The translations under genes and the position numbers were made by a program. The notes beneath the pieces were generated by a model that was not told where the DNA came from, did no database searches, and was given only the letters and a program-made list of their open reading frames with translations. From NCBI RefSeq assembly GCF_036016755.1, contig NZ_JAYXIH010000001.1, positions 184,153 through 248,152 on the forward strand: a DNA stretch of 64,000 nucleotides, in the 5' to 3' direction. Source of the stretch: Aurantimonas coralicida_A (GTDB lineage: Bacteria > Pseudomonadota > Alphaproteobacteria > Rhizobiales > Rhizobiaceae). This document shows, in pieces, positions 17,321-27,574 of this stretch (its first letter is position 1; the number at the start of each line of letters is the position of its first letter).

Positions 17321-18816
17321 TCGAGCCCGAGCTTGGCCTTGACCAGCGCGTTCACCGCTTGGGGGTTGGCCTTGCCGCCAGTTGCCTTCATCACCTGGCC
17401 GACGAACCAGCCGGCCATCGTCGGCTTGGCCATGGCCTGGCTGACCTTGTCGGGATTGGCGGCAATCACCTCGTCCACCGCCTTTTCGATCGCGCCGGTG
17501 TCGGTCACCTGCTTCATGCCGCGCTCGTCGACGAGTTGCTTGGGATCACCACCCTCGTTCCAGACGATCTCGAAGAGGTCCTTGGCGATCTTGCCTGAGA
17601 TCGTGCCTTCGCGGATCAGGTCGAGGATCGCGCCGAGCTGCTCGGCCGAGATGGGCGATTCGTCGATCCCCTTGCCGGCCTTGTTCAGCGCCCCGAGCAG
17701 GTCGTTGATCGTCCAGTTGGCGGCCTGCTTGGCGTCGCGGCCGTCGGCCACCTTCTCGAAGTAGTCGGCGATCGCCTTTTCGGAAACGAGGATGGAGGCG
17801 TCGTAGGGCGACAGCCCGGCATCCTTGATCAGCCGGTTCTTCTTGTCGTCGGGGAGCTCCGGCAGTTCCTTCAGCAGCGCGTCGATATAGGCCTGGTCGA
17901 ATTCCAGCGGCAACAGGTCCGGATCGGGGAAATAGCGGTAGTCATGCGCGTCTTCCTTGGTGCGCATCGCCCGCGTCTCGCCCTTGACCGGATCGAACAG
18001 CCGCGTCTCCTGGTCGATCGTGCCGCCGTCCTCGATGATCGCGATCTGACGCCGGGCCTCCGCTTCGATCGACTGGCCGACGAAGCGGATCGAGTTGACG
18101 TTCTTGATCTCGCAGCGGGTACCGAAGGCGCCGCCGGGACGGCGCACCGAGACATTGACGTCGGCGCGCATCGAGCCTTCGTCCATATTGCCGTCGCAGG
18201 TGCCGAGATAGCGCAGGATAGTGCGCAGCTTGGTCAGATAGGCCTTCGCCTCGTCGGCCGAGCGCATGTCGGGCTTGGAAACGATCTCCATCAGCGCGAC
18301 GCCCGATCGGTTGAGGTCGACGAATGACATGGTCGGATGCTGGTCGTGCATCGACTTGCCGGCGTCCTGTTCCAGGTGCAGCCGTTCGACACCCACCTCG
18401 ATCTCCTCGAACTCGCCCTTGGAGTTCGGTCCGACCGAGACGCTGACGACCCCCTCCCCGACGATCGGATCCTTGAACTGCGAAATCTGGTAGCCCTGCG
18501 GCAGATCCGGATAGAAATAATTCTTCCGGTCGAACACCGAGCGATGCTTGATCTCGGCCTTGAGGCCAAGCCCGGTGCGGACTGCCTGGCGCACGCACTC
18601 CTCATTAATCACCGGCAGCATACCGGGCATCGCCGCGTCGACGAGGCTGACGTGGTTATTCGCCTCGCCGCCATATTCGGCGGAAGCGCCGGAAAACAGC
18701 TTGGCTTCCGACGAGACCTGGGCGTGAACCTCCATGCCGATGACGATCTCCCAGTCGCCGGTAGCACCGGAGATGAAGTTCTTCGGATCGGGTGTGCGGG
18801 TGTCGATGAGGGTCAT
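17317..18816 (-). CDS. gatB: Asp-tRNA(Asn)/Glu-tRNA(Gln) amidotransferase subunit B
   Basis: GatB binds the mischarged tRNA and activates its side chain in the transamidosome that makes Gln-tRNA and/or Asn-tRNA. The 499 residues carry the family signatures IGMEVHAQVSSEAKLFSGAS, DRKNYFYPDLPQGYQISQ, DLNRSGVALMEIVS and KNVNSIRFVGQSIEAEARRQ. The C-terminal YqeY-like tail domain is present. It follows gatA by 64 bases and precedes a GNAT gene by a 4-base overlap. Confidence 0.97.
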   Translation of the reverse strand: MTLIDTRTPDPKNFISGATGDWEIVIGMEVHAQVSSEAKLFSGASAEYGGEANNHVSLVDAAMPGMLPVINEECVRQAVRTGLGLKAEIKHRSVFDRKNYFYPDLPQGYQISQFKDPIVGEGVVSVSVGPNSKGEFEEIEVGVERLHLEQDAGKSMHDQHPTMSFVDLNRSGVALMEIVSKPDMRSADEAKAYLTKLRTILRYLGTCDGNMDEGSMRADVNVSVRRPGGAFGTRCEIKNVNSIRFVGQSIEAEARRQIAIIEDGGTIDQETRLFDPVKGETRAMRTKEDAHDYRYFPDPDLLPLEFDQAYIDALLKELPELPDDKKNRLIKDAGLSPYDASILVSEKAIADYFEKVADGRDAKQAANWTINDLLGALNKAGKGIDESPISAEQLGAILDLIREGTISGKIAKDLFEIVWNEGGDPKQLVDERGMKQVTDTGAIEKAVDEVIAANPDKVSQAMAKPTMAGWFVGQVMKATGGKANPQAVNALVKAKLGLE

Positions 18817-18880
18817 GGTCGGCTTTCAGAGGAAGAAGCGGTCTGGGCACTGACGGGTGAATTGCGAGCTCTCGTTGATG

Positions 18881-20361
<1,481 letters not shown>

Positions 20362-20362
<1 letters not shown>

Positions 20363-20829
20363 CAGGTCAGGGTCTTCTCATAAAAGCAATTGTAGGCGGA
20401 ATCCGGATAATCGAGGACTGGACCGCAAGGCGTGAAACCCGAGCGCTCGTACAGCGCCCAGGCCGGTTCGAAGCCCGTGGTCGACCCGGTTTCGAGAACC
20501 AGCCGGCCAAGACCGAGGTCGCGAGCCTTGGCTTCGATCGCCCGCAGAATTTTCCAGCCCGCACCAGTGCCACGCACGGCTGGTGTCGTGAACATTCGCT
20601 TGATCTCGCCAAGCGTCGCATCATGCACTTTCAACGCCCCGATCCCGACCGCTTCGCCGGTGTCGTCGCGCATTACAAACACGGTGGTATCCGCATCCGC
20701 CATCTGTTCGGCGGTCAGCTGGAATTGAAACTCCGGGGGCGAGAGTGGTTGCAGATAGCCATTGAGGCTGGCAACCAGCGTCCGCACTTCATCCTGGAGC
20801 GGCGTTTCCACCGCGATCGTAACGGCCAT
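20362..20829 (-). CDS. GNAT-family N-acetyltransferase between gatC and gatA
   Basis: A 155-residue GNAT protein. The acetyl-CoA loop is VRGTGAGWKILRAIEAKA and motif B is WALYERSGFTPCG; TDDT-type segments precede it (VMRDDTGEAVGIGALKV). It resembles putative acetyltransferases of the PhnO/YafP class, but the substrate cannot be read from sequence. It starts 6 bases after gatC and overlaps gatA by one base, so it is certainly part of the operon. Confidence 0.88.
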
Positions 20830-20835
20830 CGCCGG

Positions 20836-21123
20836 CTATTCCACCACCTTCGGCACGACGAAGAAATGGTCGTCGCTCACCGGGGCATTGGCCATGATGT
20901 CGTCGACCTTCGCCCCGTCGGTGACGACATCGGCGCGCTTCTTCATTGCCATCGGGATCACCGAAGTCATCGGCTCGACGCCTTCGACGTCGACCTCACC
21001 GAGGTGCTCCACGAAGCCGAGGATGGCGTTGAGTTCGCCCTCCATGGCTGCGACGTCGTCGTCGGTAACGGCGATTCGGGCCAGCCGGGCGACCCGGCGG
21101 ACGGTATTGGTATCGACGGACAT
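20836..21123 (-). CDS. gatC: Asp-tRNA(Asn)/Glu-tRNA(Gln) amidotransferase subunit C
   Basis: The 95-residue subunit wraps around GatA and GatB and stabilises the complex. The pattern VDTNTVRRVARLARIAVTDD, the helical ILGFVEHLGEVDVEGVEP and the C-terminal NAPVSDDHFFVVPKVVE are typical. It is the first gene of the minus-strand gat operon. Confidence 0.95.
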   Translation of the reverse strand: MSVDTNTVRRVARLARIAVTDDDVAAMEGELNAILGFVEHLGEVDVEGVEPMTSVIPMAMKKRADVVTDGAKVDDIMANAPVSDDHFFVVPKVVE

Positions 21124-21225
21124 TGCGGCCCTATGGTTGTGACAAGATTTTCGCGAGCTATAGCGGCGTAGCCGGCACGAGGCAACGGCGCGTCCCGTCC
21201 ATCATCCTCACGCTGGTCGAAGGAG

Positions 21226-21251
21226 GGTCTGACGGCAGAACCCCTCAGACC
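21226..21251 (-). other. Stem-loop overlapping the UPF0173 stop codon
   Basis: A perfect 7-bp inverted repeat (GGTCTGA 21226-21232 / TCAGACC 21245-21251) includes the TGA stop of the hydrolase gene. There is no T-run after it on the minus strand. It could act as a weak transcription end or 3' stabiliser; the evidence is only the symmetry. Confidence 0.4.
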
Positions 21252-21946
21252 CCGAAGGCTTCTCCGATCGCCGGATTGCGGACCTTGCTGGCCTCCCCTT
21301 CCATCGCTTCGATGAACTTGTCCGGCGTCGCGTCGAGCATGGGGAAGGTGCCCCAGTGGATTGGCATGATCGTATCGAAGTTGAAGTAGCGTCGGCAGGC
21401 CAAGGCCGCCACAGCCGCCCCCATGGTGAAGCGGTCGCCGATAGGCACCATCGCGATCTTCGGCGCGTGCAGCTCCTCGATCAGCGCCATGTCGGCGAAA
21501 ATGTCGGTGTCGCCCATATGATAGACCGTCGGCCCGTCGTCGAAATGGAAGACGAGGCCGTTTGGCATGCCGAGATAGGTCACCGTCCCGTCCTCCTCGA
21601 CATGGCCGGACGAATGGAACGCTTGTGTGAAAGTCACGGTAAAATCGCCGAAGGCGATCGTGCCGCCGGTGTTTCCCCCTTCGCCGTTCTCGGCGCCCTG
21701 CTTGCCCAGCCAGTTCACCAGCTCGTAATTGCCCACGATCTTGCAGCCGTGTCGCTTCGCCAGTTCCACCGTATCGCCGACATGATCGGCGTGGCCGTGG
21801 CTGAGCACGATATGCGTCACGCCTTCGGCCGCCGCTGCCAGATCGCCCTTGAAATGCGGATTTCCCGTGAGAAACGGGTCGATCAGGATAACCGAAGCGG
21901 CCGTCTCGATTCGAAATGCGGAATGGCCGAAATAGGTGATCTTCAT
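21245..21946 (-). CDS. UPF0173 metal-dependent hydrolase (metallo-beta-lactamase fold)
   Basis: A 233-residue metallo-beta-lactamase-fold protein of unknown substrate. Metal ligands are in HIVLSHGHADHVGDTV (HxHxDH), FHSSGH, MGDTDIF and PIHWGTFP. ATG 21946 follows aaggag and gives the conserved start MKITYFGHSAFRIE; the longer upstream open frame to 22576 overlaps ruvX and is spurious. It is divergent from ruvX with a 99-base gap. Confidence 0.93.
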   Translation of the reverse strand: MKITYFGHSAFRIETAASVILIDPFLTGNPHFKGDLAAAAEGVTHIVLSHGHADHVGDTVELAKRHGCKIVGNYELVNWLGKQGAENGEGGNTGGTIAFGDFTVTFTQAFHSSGHVEEDGTVTYLGMPNGLVFHFDDGPTVYHMGDTDIFADMALIEELHAPKIAMVPIGDRFTMGAAVAALACRRYFNFDTIMPIHWGTFPMLDATPDKFIEAMEGEASKVRNPAIGEAFGV

Positions 21947-22045
21947 GAAGCTGCTCCTTGCCGTGGAAGGAAAACCCGGCGGTTTGCCATAGTCTGCGCT
22001 CGCCGTGCTAACTGCGCGTAAAGGCGGAACGGTCAAGGATTTGGA

Positions 22046-22516
22046 ATGCCCATCCTCGCAATCGATGAGTTCGCCGCAAATGTGCCGGAAGGTGCAACGA
22101 TCGCTGGTATCGACCTCGGAACCAAGACCATCGGGCTCGCCGTCTCGGATCTCGGACAAGGCTTCGCGACGCCGCGCAAGGTAATCCGGCGGGTCAAGTT
22201 CACGATCGACGCCAAGGCCCTGTTGGCCGCTCTGGACAGCGAACGCGTCGCTGGCATCGTGGTCGGCCTGCCCCTCAATATGAACGGCTCCGAGGGGCCT
22301 CGCGTCCAGTCGACCCGGGCTTTCGTGCGCAATTACGCGCAGTTCGACCCGCGTCCGGTGCTTCTTTGGGACGAGCGGCTGTCGACGGTGGCAGCGGAAC
22401 GCGGCTTGCTGGAAGCGGACGTCTCGCGCCGCAAACGCGCCGAGCGGATCGATTCGGCTGCTGCTGCCTTCATCCTTCAGGGCGCGCTGGACAGGCTTTC
22501 GTCGCTGCGGCCATAG
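22046..22516 (+). CDS. ruvX: RuvX/YqgF Holliday junction resolvase-like RNase H fold protein
   Basis: The 156-residue YqgF-family protein has been linked to pre-16S rRNA 5' processing and, earlier, to Holliday junction resolution. RNase H-fold acidic residues are in GIDLGTKTIGLAVSD, IVVGLPLNMNGSEGPR and WDERLSTVAAERGL; the C-terminal DSAAAAFILQGALD is typical. Its last 40 bases overlap the end of the convergent membrane protein gene. Confidence 0.93.
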   Translation: MPILAIDEFAANVPEGATIAGIDLGTKTIGLAVSDLGQGFATPRKVIRRVKFTIDAKALLAALDSERVAGIVVGLPLNMNGSEGPRVQSTRAFVRNYAQFDPRPVLLWDERLSTVAAERGLLEADVSRRKRAERIDSAAAAFILQGALDRLSSLRP

Positions 22517-22824
22517 GCGACGTAGGCAGGCGCCGCAAATGCATTCGGCTCGGATGCTCGGCGGTTCTCCCACCACGCGGCGATCTTGCGACGCTTGCGA
22601 AATGCGACGATGGCCCCGAGAATCAGACTGTCGACGACAAGGGCCTCGGCGATCATGCCGGGAATGGCAGTCGGCTCGATCCCCAGCATGGTCCCATACA
22701 TGTTGAAGACTTGATCATGCAGCGCGCGGGAGAAGAACACCCCGCCCAGATCGTTGAGCGACAGGAAATACCAGCCCCAGAAGAACGCCAGCGGGCCGAG
22801 CCAAAGGGCGAGAAGCTTACGCAT
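22477..22824 (-). CDS. Small membrane protein, DUF6105-like
   Basis: A 115-residue predicted membrane protein with hydrophobic segments at about 5-25 (LWLGPLAFFWGWYFLSL) and 58-80 (GMIAEALVVDSLILGAIVAF), followed by a basic tail (RKRRKIAAWWENRR). It resembles a family found in Hyphomicrobiales (DUF6105, from memory). Its start overlaps the stop of the upstream membrane protein by one base, and its 3' end overlaps ruvX by 40 bases. Function unknown. Confidence 0.75.
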   Translation of the reverse strand: MRKLLALWLGPLAFFWGWYFLSLNDLGGVFFSRALHDQVFNMYGTMLGIEPTAIPGMIAEALVVDSLILGAIVAFRKRRKIAAWWENRRASEPNAFAAPAYVAYGRSDESLSSAP

Positions 22825-23381
22825 CAGTGGCCATCGCTTTCTTCGAATTTCGACGACCGCTGATTTTCGATCAACGCCCTGCGCTCGGCTGCCCGAATGG
22901 ACTGGAGTATCGTCTCGAACGTCGCGTCGTCGGCGCCGTCCTCGTCGACTTCCATCAGATGGTCGAACAGCAGCGCTCCAAATGTGAACGCTACTGAGAC
23001 GAGGAAGCCCGGCCCCTCCCCGAAGACCTCGGCGACCGGCGAACCCATCAGTGCCGTCGATGCGTAAAGGGCGACAAGCGCTACAAGCACGGCACCGGCG
23101 ATGGGCTCGGCCCTGCGCGCGGCGGCCACCGACGATACGTTCAGGCCGGCAATCCCCACGCCGAAACCGATCGCCAATGCGGCGAACATCGCAGCGAAGG
23201 CGAGCGCCTGATGCGGAAGCAGGCCGAGATCAAGGGGATTGGGCATCAGGGCCAGCAGGCCGCCCCACCCGTCACCCGACAGACCTCCGAGCATCCCTGC
23301 CTCTTGAGCGAGGCGCAGGCCTGTGAGAGCGGTGAACCCCGTCCAGGCACTCAGTGCCAGGGTCGTCGCCAAACGGCGCAT
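22824..23381 (-). CDS. Hypothetical multi-span membrane protein
   Basis: A 185-residue protein with about four hydrophobic segments: near 5-25, 50-75 (LGLLPHQALAFAAMFAALAI), 95-115 and 125-145 (PGFLVSVAFTFGALLFDHLM). The C-terminus is an acidic/charged cytosolic tail. ATG 23381 follows gggagg. I do not recognise a family function. It is coupled to the DUF6105-like gene (one-base overlap), suggesting a two-protein membrane unit. Confidence 0.75.
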   Translation of the reverse strand: MRRLATTLALSAWTGFTALTGLRLAQEAGMLGGLSGDGWGGLLALMPNPLDLGLLPHQALAFAAMFAALAIGFGVGIAGLNVSSVAAARRAEPIAGAVLVALVALYASTALMGSPVAEVFGEGPGFLVSVAFTFGALLFDHLMEVDEDGADDATFETILQSIRAAERRALIENQRSSKFEESDGH

Positions 23382-23566
23382 GGGTGCCTCCCTACGTCAT
23401 GGTTACCAGTTCATTAACGCCCAGTCTCGCGATCCGCTCCCTTCGCCGCAACCGATACCGAACGTTAACCTTAATGGCTCCGGGCCACTCCCCCGATTTC
23501 TCTCCGGTTCTGGAATAACTTCCAACTCCCCATAGGGTTGCCGCAAAAACCCGAGGTATACCGTCG

Positions 23567-25222
23567 TCAGCGGATGGGTGGATAAAGATTATCGACGATG
23601 GCGCGGGAGTCGTGACGCAGATCGAGCATCCCGTAGGTGTGGCGGAACACGCCGCCGAGCCGCGTATCGACGAAGGCATCAGCGGCGCGCGCGGCGTTCA
23701 GACGACGCAACGCGGCAGCCGCGCCGGCGAGCGCCAGTTGCTCGGCAAACAGCCGGCATGCGCCTTCGTCGGACAGGGCCATCGACAGCGCGGCCCGCAG
23801 GACGCCTGGCGTGCCGCCCGCCGTGACGCCCAGATCCGTTTCGATCAGCCCGATTACCGTCTCGAAGGCATCCGGGTCCTGCCGCAGCACACGCGCCAGA
23901 TCGAGCGCCATGACGTTGCCCGAGCCTTCCCAGATGGCGTTCACTGGCGCCTCGCGGTAGGCTCTGGCAAGCCGTCCGTCCTCGACGTAGCCATTGCCGC
24001 CAAGACACTCCATCGCTTCGTAGGTGAGCGCGGGCGCCAGCTTGCAGACCCAATATTTCGTCACCGGCGTCATGACCCGCGCCCAGGCCGCCTCGGCGGC
24101 GCCGTCGCCATCCTGCGAGCGACGGTCGAAGGACTCGGCCAGGCGCAACGACAGCGCCGTCGCACCGGCGACGTCCAGGGCCATGTCAGCGAGCACCCTG
24201 ATCATCTGAGGCTGATCGACCAGGACATTGCCGAACACCTGACGCTCGCGGCAATGATGTACCGCCTCGGCGAGCGCGCCTCGCATCAGGCCGGCGGAGG
24301 CAAGCGCACAATCGAGCCGGGTCAGCGTGACCATGTCGACGATCGTGCGGACGCCCCTCCCCGAATCGCCGATCCGGACCGCCTCGGCATCGATGAATTC
24401 GACCTCCGCCGAAGCGTTGGAGCGGTTGCCGAGCTTGTCCTTGAGCCGCTGGATGAAAAGGCCGTTGAGCGTACCGTCGTCGCGCCGCCGCGGCATCAGG
24501 AAACAGGTCGGGCCATCGCCGGTCTGTGCGAGAACAAGGAAAGCATCCGACATCGGCGCGGACATGAACCATTTGTGGCCGGTGATGCGATAGCGGCCGT
24601 TTCCGGCTTCGATCGCCCGCGAGGTGTTGGCGCGAACGTCCGTTCCGCCCTGCTTCTCGGTCATGCCCATGCCGAGCGTGACGCCAGCCTTCGTCAGCGG
24701 CGGCTTCACGCCCGGATCGTACTGCCGGGTCGCGATGACCGGCAACCAGGCATCGCGCACCTCCGGCGCCGCAGCCAGCGGTGCGACCGCCGCACTGGTC
24801 ATCGTTATCGGGCACAAATGGCCGCATTCGACACCGGCCGTCATGTAGAAGCGTGCCGCCCGGGCGCGATGGCGAACGCCCTCCTCCTCGGCCGGACCGC
24901 TCCACAGCGACGCATGCAAACCGTCCGCGATCGAGCGGCGCATCAGCGCGTGATAGGCCGGATGATAGTCGACGAGTTCCAGCCGACGGCCCTTCTCGTC
25001 GAAACGACGCAACTTTGGCGGTTCGGTATTGGCAAGGCGCGCAAGATCGTGCGCCTCGGCGGAACCGCAAAACCGCCCATGCTGCTCCAGCGCCAGGAGC
25101 GTCGCGTCGCCGAACTCCGCCGCGAGATGCCGCAGCAGCGGGTCGCTTCGAAAAGCATTGAAGCCGGCGTAATCGGATGACTGGTTGACCACCTCATGGG
25201 TCTGAAATGTCGGTTCGGCCAT
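23567..25222 (-). CDS. aidB: AidB-type acyl-CoA dehydrogenase family protein
   Basis: A 551-residue FAD protein of the acyl-CoA dehydrogenase superfamily, closest in pattern to AidB, the DNA-alkylation-response flavoprotein. Shared AidB blocks are TFQTHEVVNQ at the N-terminus, LCPITMTSAAVAPL, GMGMTEKQGGTDVRANT, GHKWFMSAPMSDAFLVLAQT, LKDKLGNRSNASAEVEF, AMECLGGNGYVEDGRLARAY and NAIWEGSGNVMALD. The C-terminal extension beyond the dehydrogenase core is AidB-like. ATG 25222 follows aggagg. No Ada or LexA site is visible upstream. It is divergent from pyrB with a 77-base gap. Confidence 0.85.
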   Translation of the reverse strand: MAEPTFQTHEVVNQSSDYAGFNAFRSDPLLRHLAAEFGDATLLALEQHGRFCGSAEAHDLARLANTEPPKLRRFDEKGRRLELVDYHPAYHALMRRSIADGLHASLWSGPAEEEGVRHRARAARFYMTAGVECGHLCPITMTSAAVAPLAAAPEVRDAWLPVIATRQYDPGVKPPLTKAGVTLGMGMTEKQGGTDVRANTSRAIEAGNGRYRITGHKWFMSAPMSDAFLVLAQTGDGPTCFLMPRRRDDGTLNGLFIQRLKDKLGNRSNASAEVEFIDAEAVRIGDSGRGVRTIVDMVTLTRLDCALASAGLMRGALAEAVHHCRERQVFGNVLVDQPQMIRVLADMALDVAGATALSLRLAESFDRRSQDGDGAAEAAWARVMTPVTKYWVCKLAPALTYEAMECLGGNGYVEDGRLARAYREAPVNAIWEGSGNVMALDLARVLRQDPDAFETVIGLIETDLGVTAGGTPGVLRAALSMALSDEGACRLFAEQLALAGAAAALRRLNAARAADAFVDTRLGGVFRHTYGMLDLRHDSRAIVDNLYPPIR

Positions 25223-25299
25223 ATCAGCCTCCTCGTTCGGTTCGCTCGCCAAGACGATCCTTGCCGCAAAACCCGCGATTGCCTATAGGCGTGGGTTTT

Positions 25300-26253
25300 A
25301 TGAGCGCGACTTCTTTCTTTCCCGTATTTTCCCAGCGACACCTGCTCGGCATTGCCAGCCTGCAGCCGCACGAGATCGAGCAGTTGATCGATCTCGCCGA
25401 AGCGGAGGTCGCCATCGGCCGCCGTCGAGACAAGAAGAAGTCGACCCTCAAGGGGCGGACCCAAATCAATCTCTTCTTCGAGGCCTCGACCCGAACCCAG
25501 GCATCCTTCGAACTTGCCGGCAAGCGTCTCGGCGCCGACGTCATGAACATGTCGGTCGCGAACTCGTCCGTCAAAAAAGGCGAGACGCTGATCGACACGG
25601 CGATGACGCTGAACGCCATGCGACCGGATATTCTCGTCGTGCGGCACCACTCGGCGGGCGCCGTCGCACTGCTCGCCCAGAAGGTGGCCTGTTCCGTGGT
25701 CAATGCCGGCGACGGAGCCCATGAGCACCCGACGCAGGCGCTGCTAGACGCCCTGACTATCCGGCGGCGAAAGGGGCGGATCGCGGGGCTCATCGTGACG
25801 ATCTGCGGCGACGTCTTGCACAGCCGCGTCGCCCGCTCGAACATTCTCCTGCTGAACGCCCTTGGCGCCCAGGTCCGGGTCGTCGCGCCCTCGACCCTTT
25901 TGCCGCGCGGCATCGAGCAGATGGGCGTCGAGGTTCACCGCCGGATGGCGGACGGCCTGAAAGATGCCGACGTGGTGATGATGCTGCGGCTCCAGCGCGA
26001 GCGCATGGCCGGCTCCTTCGTGCCGTCGGTGCGTGAGTATTTCCGCTATTTCGGCCTCGACTCAGACAAGCTGAAGATCGCCAAGCCGGATGCACTGGTC
26101 ATGCATCCAGGGCCGATGAATCGGGGGGTCGAGATCGCCTCGGAGATCGCCGACGGACCGCAAAGCGTCATCGAGGAACAGGTCGAGATGGGCGTCGCCG
26201 TGCGGATGGCCGTCATGGAAGCCTTGATCGGCGGTCCGGAGGATACGGTATGA
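25300..26253 (+). CDS. pyrB: Aspartate carbamoyltransferase catalytic subunit
   Basis: This enzyme makes carbamoyl-aspartate, the first committed step of pyrimidine synthesis. The 317 residues include the carbamoyl-phosphate loop FFEASTRTQASFELAGKRLG, HHSAGAV, HPTQALLDALTIRR and VMHPGPMNRGVE. ATG 25300 matches the family N-terminus (FPVFSQRHLLGIASL); the longer open frame upstream is not coding. No pyrI is present. It overlaps the next gene by 4 bases (ATGA); in this enzyme class the active form is a dodecamer with a dihydroorotase-like partner. Confidence 0.96.
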   Translation: MSATSFFPVFSQRHLLGIASLQPHEIEQLIDLAEAEVAIGRRRDKKKSTLKGRTQINLFFEASTRTQASFELAGKRLGADVMNMSVANSSVKKGETLIDTAMTLNAMRPDILVVRHHSAGAVALLAQKVACSVVNAGDGAHEHPTQALLDALTIRRRKGRIAGLIVTICGDVLHSRVARSNILLLNALGAQVRVVAPSTLLPRGIEQMGVEVHRRMADGLKDADVVMMLRLQRERMAGSFVPSVREYFRYFGLDSDKLKIAKPDALVMHPGPMNRGVEIASEIADGPQSVIEEQVEMGVAVRMAVMEALIGGPEDTV

Positions 26254-27566
26254 GCGACCCGCTTCGCCCCCTCGTCATCGAACAGGTTCGAATCATTGAT
26301 CCGGCACGGTCGCTTGACGCGGTCGGCTCCGTCGTCGTCGCGAACGGCGTGATCATCTCCTGTGGCGCCGATGCGCTGAACCAGGGACGGCCGGATGGCG
26401 CGGAGGTAATCGACGGGCGTGGGCTGGCGCTTTTGCCGGGCCTCGTCGACGCGCGAGTATTCATCGGCGAACCCGGCGGCGAACACCGCGAGACGATCGC
26501 GTCGGCCTCCGCGGCGGCCGCGGCCGGCGGCGTGACGTCTATCCTCACCATGCCCGACACCAATCCGGTGGTTGACGACGTCGCCATCGCCGAATTTGTC
26601 ATGCGGACCGCGCGCGACACAGCCTCGATCAATGTGTTTCCGGCGGCAGCACTCACCCGAGGCCTGCGAGGCGAGGAGATGACCGAGATCGGCCTCCTGT
26701 CGGACGCGGGCGTCCGCGCCTTCACCGACGGCCGCAACACCATCGCGAACCCGGCGCTGCTGCGCCGGATCATGACTTATGCGCGCGATTTCGACGCGCT
26801 CGTCATGCATGAGACCCAGGACGCGGCGCTCAGCGGCGACGGCGTCATGAACGAAGGCCTTCTCGCCTCATGGCTGGGTCTGCCGGGCGTGCCGGCCGAA
26901 GCCGAGATCATTCCGCTAGAGCGCGATCTGCGGCTCGCCGCCCTCACAACCTGCCGTTATCACGCGGCCAAGATTTCGCTCGGCGAATCGGCCGAGGTCA
27001 TACGGCGTGCCAAGCTGCGCGGCATCAGGGCGAGCGCCGGCGTCTCGATCAACCATCTGTCGCTGAACGAGAACGATATCGGCGAATACCGGACCTATTT
27101 TCGCCTGTCGCCGCCATTGCGCGGCGAGGACGACCGCTCCGCGATGGTCGCCGCGCTGGCCGACGGAACGATCGACATTATCGTCTCCTCCCACGATCCG
27201 CAGGACGCCGACGGCAAACGTCGCCCCTTCGCCGAGGCCGAAAGCGGCGCCATCGGTCTGGAAACGCTCCTGCCCGCGGCCTTGCGGTTGCACCACGCCT
27301 GCCATGTCGCGCTGCTTCGGATCGTCGAAGCAATGACGTCGGCTCCAGCAGCCTTGCTCGGTCTCGACCGGGGCACGCTCGTTCCCGGCCGGCCGGCGGA
27401 TATGGCGCTCGTCGACCTCGATGCGCCCTTCATCTTCAGCGAGGAAGCAATCCATTCGCGCTCGAAGAACACTGCATTCGAAAACGCCCGCTTCCAGGGC
27501 CGGGTCTTGCGAACCTTCGTTGCGGGCCGCACAGTCTTTTCGGCGACCGAAACGAGCGGAGGTTGA
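26250..27566 (+). CDS. Dihydroorotase-like protein, probably non-catalytic (PyrC')
   Basis: A 438-residue amidohydrolase-fold protein next to pyrB. The first metal motif of dihydroorotases (DxHxH) is replaced: the segment reads LPGLVDARVFIGEPGGEHRE, so both His are missing. Other features are kept (TMPDTNPVVDD, SINHLSLNENDIGEYRT, VSSHDPQDADGKR). In Pseudomonas a similar pyrB-linked, inactive dihydroorotase is a structural partner of the transcarbamoylase; I infer the same role. An active pyrC is then expected elsewhere in the genome. It is translationally coupled to pyrB. Confidence 0.88.
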   Translation: MSDPLRPLVIEQVRIIDPARSLDAVGSVVVANGVIISCGADALNQGRPDGAEVIDGRGLALLPGLVDARVFIGEPGGEHRETIASASAAAAAGGVTSILTMPDTNPVVDDVAIAEFVMRTARDTASINVFPAAALTRGLRGEEMTEIGLLSDAGVRAFTDGRNTIANPALLRRIMTYARDFDALVMHETQDAALSGDGVMNEGLLASWLGLPGVPAEAEIIPLERDLRLAALTTCRYHAAKISLGESAEVIRRAKLRGIRASAGVSINHLSLNENDIGEYRTYFRLSPPLRGEDDRSAMVAALADGTIDIIVSSHDPQDADGKRRPFAEAESGAIGLETLLPAALRLHHACHVALLRIVEAMTSAPAALLGLDRGTLVPGRPADMALVDLDAPFIFSEEAIHSRSKNTAFENARFQGRVLRTFVAGRTVFSATETSGG

Positions 27567-27574
27567 GTCTTTTG

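Noticed and set aside
23612..25180. 522-codon plus-strand open frame opposite the AidB-type gene
   Set aside because: Shadow frame with no recognisable domain; the opposite strand encodes a full flavoprotein.
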